From CBDCYN01 sp965224205 (GTDB taxonomy: Bacteria; Planctomycetota; Phycisphaerae; Phycisphaerales; Phycisphaeraceae): a stretch of 7,902 nt of DNA. The notes beneath the pieces are model-generated. The model did no database searches and was not told the DNA's origin. It was given only the letters and a program-made list of their open reading frames with translations. The stretch is from the NCBI GenBank assembly GCA_965224205.1, contig CBDCYN010000037.1:1-7902 (forward strand). Direction: 5' to 3'. The position numbers and the translations under genes were made by a program. This document shows positions 1-6,653 of the stretch, one piece after another (position 1 is the first letter of the stretch; each line of letters starts with the position of its first letter).

Positions 1-129
1 CGACGGTGGCCGACCCAGCCAGGCGTAGAACGTCCTCGGAGCGATCTGCCAGCCATGCTCACACAGCACCCGGCAGATCGGAACGACCCCGAACCGAGCC
101 CTGTGCTCGGCAATAAACTCACACATCAT
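1..129 (-). CDS. IS3-family transposase OrfB, N-terminal 43 residues (continues beyond left edge)
   Basis: Read on the minus strand, an ATG at 129 (a second ATG follows at 126) opens a frame that stays open to the window edge. It begins MMCEFIAEHRARFGVVPICR and continues with a TFYAWLGRPPS segment. This is the recognisable HTH_21-type N-terminus of IS3 OrfB, the integrase-like subunit that carries the DDE catalytic core further on. The ATG overlaps the orfA stop as ATGA, in the -1 frame relative to orfA, as expected for IS3. The catalytic residues lie outside the window, so integrity cannot be judged. Because the upstream orfA is truncated, an OrfAB fusion transposase could not have a normal N-terminus. 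Confidence 0.8.
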   Translation of the reverse strand, partial: MMCEFIAEHRARFGVVPICRVLCEHGWQIAPRTFYAWLGRPPS

Positions 130-344
130 CGACGTTGCGGGTCGTTCTCCCGCACGAAGAAACTCGTAGCTTCCTTCAGGATCTCGATGGTGCGTTCCAG
201 TTCTGCGTTCTTCCGTTTCAACTCGCGGATCTCCCGAGCCGACGTCGTCGTCGCTCCGTCTCGCTGACCAGAGTCGATCTCGGCCTGACGCAGCCACTTC
301 CGCAGTGTCTCGGGGTTCATCCCCAGCCGGCGAAGCATCTCCAC
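126..344 (-). pseudogene. IS3-family transposase OrfA, 5'-truncated
   Basis: The readable segment is 72 residues from a GTG at 344, against roughly 90-100 for intact IS3 OrfA proteins. What remains is the second half of the helix-turn-helix (LGMNPETLRKWLRQAEID, residues 7-24), a linker, and a leucine-zipper-like coiled coil at about residues 36-58, where alternating Lys/Glu surround regularly spaced Leu and Ile. It ends in the SFFVREND segment typical of the OrfA C-terminus. The expected first 30 or so residues are absent: going upstream, the frame meets unrelated codons and then a stop at 366-368. OrfA normally binds the terminal repeats and regulates transposition. This copy probably cannot, because its DNA-binding domain is incomplete. 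The GTG at 344 is only the first available start codon, not a native one. Confidence 0.8.
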
Positions 345-576
345 CGAGATCCACGTAGGCGTCGATCACGCAAGCCGAGAGATCCCCCGCTGAGTCCACA
401 GCGCGAAGCAACGGCCCAAGCTCTCGACGGTAGAACTCACCCGCCACATACGGACCGACCGAACCGGCCCGGACAACCCACTGCCGAGTCGGCTCTCCGT
501 CGGCGAAATCGGCGATGGTGACACATCCGACCACCGCGAAGTCATCAACATAACCTACGTCAAAAATACCAATCAT
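340..576 (-). pseudogene. Endonuclease V-like protein, N-terminal fragment
   Basis: From an ATG at 576 the minus strand encodes about 79 residues resembling the first part of endonuclease V, which cleaves DNA or RNA near deaminated bases such as inosine. Visible landmarks are FDVGY (candidate metal ligand D6), VGPYVAGEFYRREL (candidate E52; compare YIPGF..FRE around E89 of the E. coli enzyme) and CVIDAYVDLG (candidate D72, matching D110 of VDGHG). The later motifs, including the region leading to the usual C-terminal half, are absent because the coding sequence runs into an IS3 remnant at about 330-345. The start overlaps the end of the upstream gene by 17 bp, suggesting translational coupling in one operon. 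The same reading frame stays open through the IS and into the OrfB frame, making a chimeric frame of at least 192 codons. Activity is unlikely. Family assignment is from memory of motifs. Confidence 0.65.
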
Positions 577-1401
577 CGGGTTGTGGCCACTTCGGAGCCT
601 TGGTTGGCCTGTGGCGATCGTACTTGGAGAAGAAGAACTCCCTACCCAGATGATCAAGGACTGCACGTTCGCAGTCGCGATAGGCGCTGTCCTCCCAAGC
701 GAAAGGACCGCCCGGCAGCTCAACGACGACACCCTCGCCGACAACTCGCGCCGCAGCCGGAACACTCAAAAGCCGATCGCGCCCCATCGCCTCAACATAC
801 GGTGGCCAAAATAGTTCAACCAGAACAGGCCCGGCAGATACTCAGAGAAGTCCCGACCCTCAGCCCTCCACGGCGGCGTGTCAGAAATCACCTTCGCCCG
901 ATACTCCAAACTCGATCGAGCAGCTCCCCACACCGACCCCAGTGACAAGGCGACCACCTCCAACGCAAGCTGAGCCCATACCGCACCCGCCATACCCTCC
1001 AACCGCGATGCCCGAACCTGGAACGCAACGCGATTCCCAAGACGCAGACTCCCGTCACGCATCGGGAAGAACGGCTTCGAATCCAGACCGATCACGACCG
1101 CCAACGCCGAAGATGATCCACGCAGCTCCACCGACCCGAAGAAGCGCTCATCACCCGGCCCGTGTTCGGCAACCAAGCGATGGTACGTTTCGCCACGCCA
1201 GCCCGCTGCAGCAAACACCTCCTCTGCAAAGCTTCCAATCGCCCCCACATCGACAGGCCGCCGGTTCCGATGCCTCCATACATGCAACGATCGAACCCAC
1301 GACGGAGCCAGGTCGCACAGCGAACTCTGCAAAACCCCCAAATCCTCGGCCCCCAACGCCCGGCCGAACACGAACTCGATGCCTAGGTCAGTGCGCCTCA
1401 C
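560..1401 (-). pseudogene. Uncharacterised ~280-residue protein, possible immunity protein, with one frameshift
   Basis: Two minus-strand frames together make one protein. From a GTG at 1401 the first frame gives 199 good residues, ending LPGLFWLNYFG. The continuation PYVEAMGRDRLLSVPAA appears in the next frame and runs to a stop at 560. A single missing base near 803-807, in a CC run after the GGC of FG, explains this; restoring it would give FG-P-PYVEAMGRDR and about 280 residues. As written, frame one ends after 211 residues. I recall a similar 'LPGLxWxNxFGPPY...GRxxLLS...LGREFFF' arrangement in small bacterial proteins of unknown role, but cannot name the family with confidence. Immunity is inferred only from its place downstream of an Rhs toxin. 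The GTG has no clear ribosome binding site and lies 45 bp after the previous stop. The gene's end overlaps the endonuclease V start by 17 bp. The break may be real or a homopolymer sequencing error. Confidence 0.6.
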
Positions 1402-1446
1402 GGGATCGGAGTCAGTATTAGCTGATTCAATTGTTGCGGATCCTCG

Positions 1447-1680
1447 TCAATCACTCGGCGGTGCTTCCTCTGCGGACTTCTTACCGGCGACCAAATCCAT
1501 CAAAATGGCTCGCATTTCCTCACGGCCCATTCCTATACGGGTTTGAAACTCCCAATCATCGAGTGCCTCCAATGTCTCACGCAGACCGGCTTGAAGGGCT
1601 TCAAGCTCTGAGTGGGATACCTCAAGCAGGAACCGCTCCCCGTCATCTCGTCGGATCTTCATTTCCCTCATCCCCAACAA
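1447..1680 (-). CDS. Small conserved protein of unknown function, possible immunity-associated
   Basis: A 77-residue protein that is acidic towards the C-terminus. The core is FLLEVSHSELEALQAGLRET followed by ALDDWEFQTRIGMGREEMRAIL. I recognise this as a widespread small-protein pattern (a short beta start, a helix with an 'L..AL.E' pattern, then WEFQTRxG and a regulatory-looking helix), often annotated hypothetical, and cannot give it a biochemical role. No signal peptide or membrane segment is seen. Three starts are possible. The TTG at 1680 has AGGAAG five bases upstream; ATG at 1671 and ATG at 1662 lie closer to the conserved MKIRRD beginning, and 1662 has GAGGGA immediately before it. 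It sits 22 bp after the stop of the HEAT-like gene and 45 bp before the next start, so it is very likely co-transcribed. Confidence 0.65.
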   Translation of the reverse strand: MLGMREMKIRRDDGERFLLEVSHSELEALQAGLRETLEALDDWEFQTRIGMGREEMRAILMDLVAGKKSAEEAPPSD

Positions 1681-1702
1681 CGGCTTCCTGATAATAGGAA
1701 CC

Positions 1703-2182
1703 CTATCGCGTCGAGGTCAGGAGGGCCCGCGCTTCCTTCCCGAGGCACTCATCGTCAACGAGGGCCTGTAGCTGCGCTGATGAGGCACACGCCGCCAGCG
1801 CCACGGCGGCACCCACAGCAGTACCCTCAATCGCGCCGGCATCCGGCGCGATGCGATAGACCGCAACGAGACGATCCCAATACTCAACCGCAGGTCCCAC
1901 CGCCAAAGCCCGACCGACGCCCTCCATCACACGGTCCGGGTATGCACCACTCTCGAAATGATGAATCAGAACCGGCAAAGCGGCCGGATATGGCACATCT
2001 GTGTTGACCAAGTCCCAAACAGAGTCAACCTCAACACCCACAGCACGAAGATCGGCAACGATCGGCGCCGCCGCCCTGCGCCACTCGGCGGCCCTCCTCT
2101 GAAGATCAGCATCGAACGCTTCCTTGCGAGCCTGATACTCCTGGTCCTGCTGCAATCGGGCCATGAACTCGGTCGCGCTCAT
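1703..2182 (-). CDS. HEAT-like uncharacterised protein, possible immunity protein
   Basis: A soluble, mainly helical protein of 159 residues. Its N-terminal helix is rich in charged residues (about residues 1-38, with QQDQEYQARKEAFDADLQRR). This is followed by APIVADLRAVGVEVDSVWDL and then paired helices carrying PAALPVLIHHF, YPDRVMEGVGRALAV and GAAVALAACASSAQLQALVD, which looks like a short HEAT/ARM-type solenoid. I recall this 'SVWDLVN...YP.A.PVLL.HL...YPDRV.EGI.RALAV' family as common hypothetical proteins; binding or immunity is inferred from shape and neighbourhood only. Start choice: ATG 2182 with GGAAGAGG upstream matches the family start (MSATEF). An in-frame GTG at 2206 has a stronger GGGGGAGG eight bases upstream and would add KGRKRRA. 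It lies 109 bp after the preceding immunity candidate and 22 bp before the next gene, in one apparent operon. Confidence 0.65.
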   Translation of the reverse strand: MSATEFMARLQQDQEYQARKEAFDADLQRRAAEWRRAAAPIVADLRAVGVEVDSVWDLVNTDVPYPAALPVLIHHFESGAYPDRVMEGVGRALAVGPAVEYWDRLVAVYRIAPDAGAIEGTAVGAAVALAACASSAQLQALVDDECLGKEARALLTSTR

Positions 2183-2291
2183 TGCCCGCCTCTTCCTACC
2201 CTTCACGGATACGTCCTCCCCCAACCCCCGAACAGGCTCAACCAGAACTCGCCGGTCCCGCACAACCTTCCTCCGCGGCAGACTACGCGAC

Positions 2292-2744
2292 TCACCCGGA
2301 TCGTGACGAGAACTGGCGCAACGCTTCGTCTCGCAGGCTCGAAAGCTGCCGTGCAGCTGCCAACAGCGATACGCACATGTCTGCATCGTCAACCGCATGT
2401 CGCTGGGCAACATCGACCAAGTCATCTTCACCCTCCCGGTGGATGATCCGGATCCCGGGCACCACCAGCCATTCGCCGCTATCCCAGCTCACCTCGAGAC
2501 CGAAACTGAGGGCCGCGCCATTGCAGAACTCCGCATCCGCGAACCATTCGATCCCGACACCATTTCCACGCCCGTACTTGACGACATCGCCTTCATGTCT
2601 CTCAAGCGTTGTCAAAGAACACGGCTGCGTCACGCACTCGACCCCCTCAATCTGGCGAAGCCACCTGGCCAAGTCTTTGAAGATCTCGGCCACCCGGGCG
2701 AGACACCGGAGGGTCTCGACAGCGCCAAGTGACGAAGCATTCAT
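2292..2744 (-). CDS. Candidate cognate immunity protein of the Rhs toxin
   Basis: A 150-residue protein with no signal peptide or transmembrane segment, so probably cytoplasmic. Its ATG at 2744 overlaps the Rhs stop (2741-2743) as ATGA, which strongly suggests translational coupling with the toxin-bearing gene. In polymorphic toxin systems the gene placed directly after the toxin tip normally encodes the protein that binds and blocks it, protecting producer and kin. The fold looks alpha/beta: a helical N-terminus (residues 1-35), a middle rich in alternating beta-type stretches (VVKYGRGNGVGIEWFAD, LSFGLEVSWDSGEWLVVPGI), and a C-terminal helix (about 118-145). I do not recognise a named immunity family. 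The assignment rests on position, size and overlap. Even if the Rhs upstream part is broken by an IS, this gene could remain expressed with the 3' part. Confidence 0.65.
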   Translation of the reverse strand: MNASSLGAVETLRCLARVAEIFKDLARWLRQIEGVECVTQPCSLTTLERHEGDVVKYGRGNGVGIEWFADAEFCNGAALSFGLEVSWDSGEWLVVPGIRIIHREGEDDLVDVAQRHAVDDADMCVSLLAAARQLSSLRDEALRQFSSRSG

Positions 2745-5460
2745 TTGGGGAATCGGCCTTTCTCCACAATCAGCGAACGAAGCAGGTCAACATCATTCAC
2801 GTACACTGATACATGGCCCGGAGGGACGTTGTCGACAATCACAGACCCGGGCGGAAGTCCGGACGGGTCGATCCCAATGTACTCCCGCCCTGGACGCATC
2901 GTCGGCTGCGGATCGCCCGGATAAGGGTTCGACAGGGAACTGCGGAACGACAAATGGTCTTCGCCCTTTCGGAGTTTCAGATTTGAGGGGCTCCTGCCGC
3001 CCCCGCGATAGATGACGTCCGGTATCTCGCCCGCGCTCGTTGCTCCCTTGCCGAATTTGCCGATGAGGCCGCCGGGCATGCTCATCTGCATATCACCGAA
3101 CAGTCCAGTTTCCTCTGCCGTCCTCATGTAGAAGGTTGCGGTCGCTGCCGCGTCACATTTCACGGCACAAACCGCGGCTATGTCGTCAGTACCTGATCCG
3201 TAGAGCCAAGCACGGAACACCGCCTCGTCGCCTGCCGCAAACCAGTCGATGAACTCGCTTCGCGACAGGCCGGATTCGCCATTTGGGACCTCAGCAAACG
3301 CGTTCACCAACGCGTTCGTGAGCCTGATGTCTACCGCCGCGGCCTCCCCAAGGTTGCCCTCCATCAAATAGTTGTCGTACAGGATCCCAGCCCAGTACCG
3401 CTGAGCGGTACCAATGGATGTCACCTCTAGCTGGCCCGTTCTTGCAGCTTGCCACCGTACGACATGCTCATAGCAGCCCGCATTTGGGGGGCAATGCCCT
3501 GATGGGTCGTTGTGGGTGGTGGGGTTGTTCCCTACATACGTGTACCGGTTCAGATCCTGCGGATTCCCCGGATTAGGAACAATCGTGTCCGCAGAAATGA
3601 ACCGCCGCAACGCCGGGTCGTAATACCGAGCGTTATAGAACAACAACCCCGTCAACGCCGAATCAGAAACCTGCCCCGTATAGCCACGATCCGTAACCGC
3701 AGAACCCGAACCCGACGTGTTATCCCACGAAGCCCGCTTCGCCCCATACGGGAAGTAATACTGCGCGAACCGATCATGCGACCCACCCGTACGCTCATAC
3801 TTGATCTGCATCGAATTGGTCCCAACCAAATCCGAAACCAAGTAATACCGGTCATCGCTACTCGGCGTCTTATCGCGAACCGCCACCGTTGCACCAGCAA
3901 ACGAATAGTACGTCTTCGTATCGGTACCCGACTGCTCGAAGACACCTCCCACATAGACAGTGTCACCATCAGGACCCAACCGCTGCACCCTGACCCCAGA
4001 GGCGTCATAACGGAACTCAGTCGTCCGAGCCGGATTCTGGCCCGAAGCTGGGATCGTGTAAGAAACCAGCCGGTTGGCTTCATCAAACGTCAACACATCA
4101 TTGTTGCGGGTGATCTGGTTGCCGTTCCCGTCATAGGTGAAGGTGACACCACCATATGAGGTGGCCGCGTGTGGCCCAGCGTTCCCTGTCTGGGCGTACA
4201 CAACGTTGGCCACCGATTGGCTGTTCACGTTCGTCCGTGACTTCAGGTTCCCCGACGCGTCATACGTATACGAATAGTTGTACCAACCGATCCCGGCACC
4301 CTGATAACCGTTACACGCCGACTCGTCAGCCGTCACATACGCTTCCGTGAGGCGATACAAGTCATCATATGTGAAACACTGCTGCTGCCCAGCACCGTTA
4401 CGGAAATCCTTGACACTCGTCACATTTCCCGGCTTGTCGTACTTGTACTGCAGAGAAGCCAGATCATCCGAGTTCGGACCATTCGTCCCGGCACGGATCC
4501 GCCACAACCGCAACGAGTTGCCATACCGCCGCGACATCGTGAACTCGTCAGCGCCGTCACCCCAAGTCTGGTCAAGGGGTTGACCCTGCGCGTTATAGGT
4601 AGCGTCATGGACGATCATGTCGCCCTGATTCGTATCCAACGACGTCCCCAGACCCGTACGGTCCGAATACTCATACGTGACCGTCTCACCCGACGGATAC
4701 GTCAAAGTTTCGATCCGATCCGCCGGATCATACGTTTGCGACACCGTCCAGTTGCCAGCGGCTTGTCCAGCGATGACCCACCGAGTGGCAGTGGTTCTAC
4801 CCCGGGCGTCGTATCCCTGCGGGTTGACTGTGACCTTGACATCGCCATCTTCAAATGACTGGGACCAGTCCAAGAACCCGAGCTCAGACACAGCCGGATT
4901 AGCATTGCTGTCTACCCTGTCATAGTCCCAGCGAGCAATGGGATCTCCAGACCCGGTTCGCTGCCATGTCGGACGCTGCAAAGCGTCATAAGTGAACTTG
5001 ACGAGCTGCCCTCGCCCATCGTTTTGCGACGTAAGACTCCCTGCCTTGTTGTAGCCGTAGGACCATGATCCCATATCAGGATCGTCAAGGGTCTTCTTGC
5101 GGCCCAACATGTCGTAGCTGATCTCGATGTCGTCACCGTCCGAGTTCGGATCATCGAGGGGCCCGCGAACCTCAACTAGGCGACCAAGAGCGTCATACTC
5201 GTAATGCGTCGTGTGACTGCTCGACCCTTCATGCTCGACAACCTCCACCAGGTTCCCAGCCAGGCTATAGAGCGACTCGGTGACGTTGCCTAATGTATCG
5301 GTCGCAGTCTGTCGCAGGCCCGAGTAGACCACCGTCGAAGTCCTCGCGGCACTCGACGCAGAACTCTGTGTGATCAGCTCCGTCTTGACCACCCGTCCCA
5401 CGTCATCGACCAGGTACACCGTTTGCACCTGCATCGTCGGTGTGGCCTGACCCCTTGAGA
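2741..5460 (-). pseudogene. Rhs/YD-repeat polymorphic toxin, C-terminal part cut off by an IS3 element
   Basis: The open frame extends to an apparent start at 5650, but its first 63 residues are antisense to the IS at 5461-6665, so genuine Rhs sequence begins at about 5460; the first internal ATG is at 5434. From there about 650 residues show dense YD repeats (YEYDALGRLVEVRGP, FTYDALQRPTW, YTYDASGNLKS, FTYDGNGNQIT). They end with the Rhs-core signature GLLFYNARYYDPALRRFISAD, then NRYTYVGNNPTTHNDPSGH at about 3500. Rhs cores form a beta-barrel cocoon around the toxin, and cleavage near the DPxG end frees the tip. After the core comes a variable tip of about 253 residues. The stop overlaps the next gene by ATGA. 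The N-terminal remainder lies beyond the IS at 6666-7158. Secretion signals and export domains are not in the window, so the delivery system is unknown. Confidence 0.85.
2744..3026 (-). other. C-terminal toxin-like domain of the Rhs protein (unclassified)
   Basis: The last 94 or so residues of the Rhs tip form a compact domain after a Gly-rich linker (GGLIGKFGKGATSAG). It begins IPDVIYRGGGRSPSNLKLRK, contains EDHLSFRSSLSNP, REYIGIDPSGLPPGSVIVDN and PPGHVSVYV, and ends GRFPK. A start of 'YRG' followed by a 'SFRSS' strand is reminiscent of ADP-ribosyltransferase toxins, but I see no clear ExE motif, so the activity is left open. An RNase or other nuclease using His and polar residues (PPGHV, EDH) is an alternative. 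Between the core and this domain lies a roughly 160-residue alpha-rich pre-toxin region with two cysteine pairs (CPPNAGC and CAVKC). A toxin role is inferred from position after the core and before a coupled immunity-like gene. Confidence 0.55.
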
Positions 5461-5482
5461 TTGGTCCACCCGTGGTGAGAGT
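5461..5482 (+). repeat. Left terminal inverted repeat of the IS3 element
   Basis: The sequence TTGGTCCACCCGT, two variable bases, then TGAGAGT matches the reverse complement of 6644-6665 at 20 of 22 positions. It marks the left boundary; the conserved transposase-type end could begin at the TGG at 5462. The outermost T at 5461 pairs with the A at 6665. Confidence 0.9.
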
Positions 5483-5487
5483 CCGAG

Positions 5488-5504
5488 ACCCACAATGTGT
5501 GGGT
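5488..5504 (+). promoter_or_regulatory. Perfect hairpin between the left IS end and orfA
   Basis: ACCCACA (5488-5494) and TGTGGGT (5498-5504) are perfect 7-bp inverted arms around a 3-base ATG loop. It lies just inside the left terminal repeat and just upstream of the orfA ribosome binding site. Similar structures near IS ends can block translation of transcripts entering from outside the element, or form part of the end recognised by transposase. Which role applies here is not visible. Confidence 0.5.
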
Positions 5505-5505
5505 G

Positions 5506-5512
5506 AAGGAGG
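5506..5512 (+). promoter_or_regulatory. Strong ribosome binding site of IS3 orfA
   Basis: AAGGAGG lies nine bases before the ATG at 5522 and fixes the orfA start. It is nearly fully complementary to the 16S rRNA 3' end. Its proximity to the hairpin at 5488-5504 means that structure could reduce access to it in read-through transcripts. Confidence 0.7.
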
Positions 5513-5521
5513 ATTATCACG

Positions 5522-5800
5522 ATGGCGAGACGACGGCATACGCCGGATCAGATCGTCCGCAAGCTGCGGGAGGCTGACCGCCTGCTGGCCGAGGGCGCCG
5601 AGGTGGCCGATGTCGCCAGACACTTGGAGGTGTCCGAGGCGACGTATCACCGGTGGCGTAACCAGTACGGCGGTCTGAAGGCCGACGACGCCAAACGTCT
5701 GAAGCAGTTGGAGGGCGAGAACCGACGGTTGAAGAAGATCGTGGCCGACAAGGAACTCGAGATTGACGCTCTGCGGGAGATCGCCCGGGGAAACTGGTGA
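5522..5800 (+). CDS. IS3-family transposase OrfA
   Basis: A 92-residue protein of normal length for the IS407-like branch. The N-terminal helix-turn-helix covers about residues 10-50 (VADVARHLEVSEATYHRW at 28-45), which binds the terminal repeats. The C-terminal half (about 57-88) is a leucine-zipper-type coiled coil with regularly spaced Leu/Ile residues, used for multimerisation with itself and OrfAB. The ATG is supported by AAGGAGG nine bases upstream. The gene ends ARGNW then TGA and overlaps orfB as GTGA. A GGGAAAC heptamer three bases before the stop, in the correct phase, allows a -1 shift that would produce the OrfAB fusion transposase. It is intact as far as the sequence shows. Confidence 0.9.
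   Translation: MARRRHTPDQIVRKLREADRLLAEGAEVADVARHLEVSEATYHRWRNQYGGLKADDAKRLKQLEGENRRLKKIVADKELEIDALREIARGNW
5788..5794 (+). promoter_or_regulatory. Programmed -1 frameshift site G_GGA_AAC at the orfA-orfB junction
   Basis: In the orfA phase the codons read CGG GGA AAC TGG TGA, so the heptamer G GGA AAC fits the X XXY YYZ rule exactly. After a one-base backward slip reading continues CTG GTG AGC, entering orfB without a stop. This is the usual way IS3 elements make OrfAB, the active transposase. No downstream stimulatory structure was worked out. Confidence 0.75.
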
Positions 5801-6653
5801 GCCCGTCGCGGCGACGCCGGGCCGTGGACATGCTCATGTCCCGGCTGGAAGTCTCGCAGCGGCGGGCGTGCCAGATTGTCGGTCAGCATCGTTCCACTCA
5901 ACGCCACACCCCCGCCGTGCCAGACCCCGACCAAGGTCTGCGGCGGTGGCTGCGGCGCTTCTCGAAGCGGCATCCCCGCTGGGGGTATCGCCGAGCCCAT
6001 GCGGTGGCGGTGCGGGAGGGCTGGGTCGTGAACCGCAAGAAGATCCAGCGGCTGTGGCGAGAAGAGGGCCTGCGAGTCCCCCAGAAGCGGCGCAAACGCC
6101 AACGGGTCGGCGAGTCGACCACCCCGGCCGATCGGCTGGTCGCCGAGCATCCCGATCACGTGTGGGCGCTCGACTACCAGTTCGACGTCACCGCGAGGGG
6201 CAAGACGATCAAGATCCTCCATGTCGTCGATGAACACACCCGAGAGTCCCTCGCCGACCTGGTGGCCTACTCGATCGACGCCGACGCCACCGTCGGGGTC
6301 TTGGACAAAATCGTCGGCCACCGTGGCACCCACCCAGAGTTCATCCGCTGCGACAACGGCCCCGAGCCCACCGCCAACGCCCTCAAAGACTGGTGCAGGT
6401 TCACCGGAGCCGGCACCGCCTACATCGATCCCGGCTCGCCCTGGCAGAACCCCTGGGTCGAATCATACGGGTCACGCATGCGCGACGAACTGCTGGCCAT
6501 CGAAGTCTTCGACACCCTGCTCGAAGCCCAGGTCCTCGTGGCCGACTGGAGAGAGGAGTACAACGACTACCGTCCCCACTCCGCCCTCGGATGCTCACCC
6601 CAACCGAGTACGCCCGACAATGGCGGACCAACCACCCAGAAGAACTCTCATAA
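5797..6653 (+). pseudogene. IS3-family transposase OrfB (DDE integrase) with a C-terminal frameshift
   Basis: From a GTG at 5797 the frame encodes an HTH_21-like N-terminus (RRWLRRFSKRHPRWGYRRAH, about 49-68) and the rve integrase core. The catalytic triad is visible: D126 in VWALDYQFD, D186 in IRCDNGPE and E222 in NPWVESYGSR, a DD(35)E spacing. OrfB joins and cuts DNA strands at the IS ends, usually as the OrfAB fusion. After HSALG (residue 265, 6589-6591) the usual family ending appears in another frame: MLTPTEYARQWRTNHPEELS, stop at 6653. One base is missing between the GG and ATG. As written, the protein instead ends with 31 unrelated residues and stops at 6687, beyond the IS end. The catalytic core is untouched, so partial function or a sequencing error are both possible. 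Confidence 0.85.

Larger units (their letters stand above)
1..345 (-). mobile_element. Remnant of an IS3-family insertion sequence (truncated, runs off left edge)
   Basis: This stretch holds the 3' part of an IS3-type orfA and the first 43 codons of orfB, both on the minus strand and joined by an ATGA overlap, the classic IS3 two-ORF layout. The orfA 5' end and the expected terminal inverted repeat are missing. At about 330-345 the sequence passes directly into an endonuclease V-like coding sequence read on the same strand. A plain insertion would keep the terminal repeat, so a deletion or recombination removed the end of the IS together with the rest of the endonuclease V gene. The protein sequences differ clearly from the IS at 5461-6665, so this is a separate IS3 lineage. 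Confidence 0.8.

Noticed and set aside
942..1421. Long Pro/Thr/Arg-rich plus-strand frame
   Set aside because: Antisense to the ~280-residue gene, whose minus-strand protein has much more natural composition.
2182..3015. A 277-residue plus-strand open frame across the immunity gene and toxin tip
   Set aside because: Its Ser/Pro/Arg-rich low-information composition and overlap with better minus-strand genes mark it as a high-GC shadow frame.
3512..4159. A 215-residue plus-strand open frame opposite the Rhs core
   Set aside because: It is the antisense of the YD repeats; its Arg/Ile/Pro-rich composition reflects the reverse of repeated Tyr-Asp codons and it has no recognisable domain.
3500..5460. 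Recurring GTCATA/TCATACG words suggestive of a DNA repeat array
   Set aside because: They are the reverse complement of the codons for the Tyr-Asp motif of Rhs repeats at irregular spacing; protein-level repetition explains them, and there is no CRISPR-like regularity.
5461..5650. The first 63 residues of the long Rhs frame as a real N-terminus
   Set aside because: They are the antisense of IS3 orfA and its left end, so they belong to the insertion and not to the Rhs protein.
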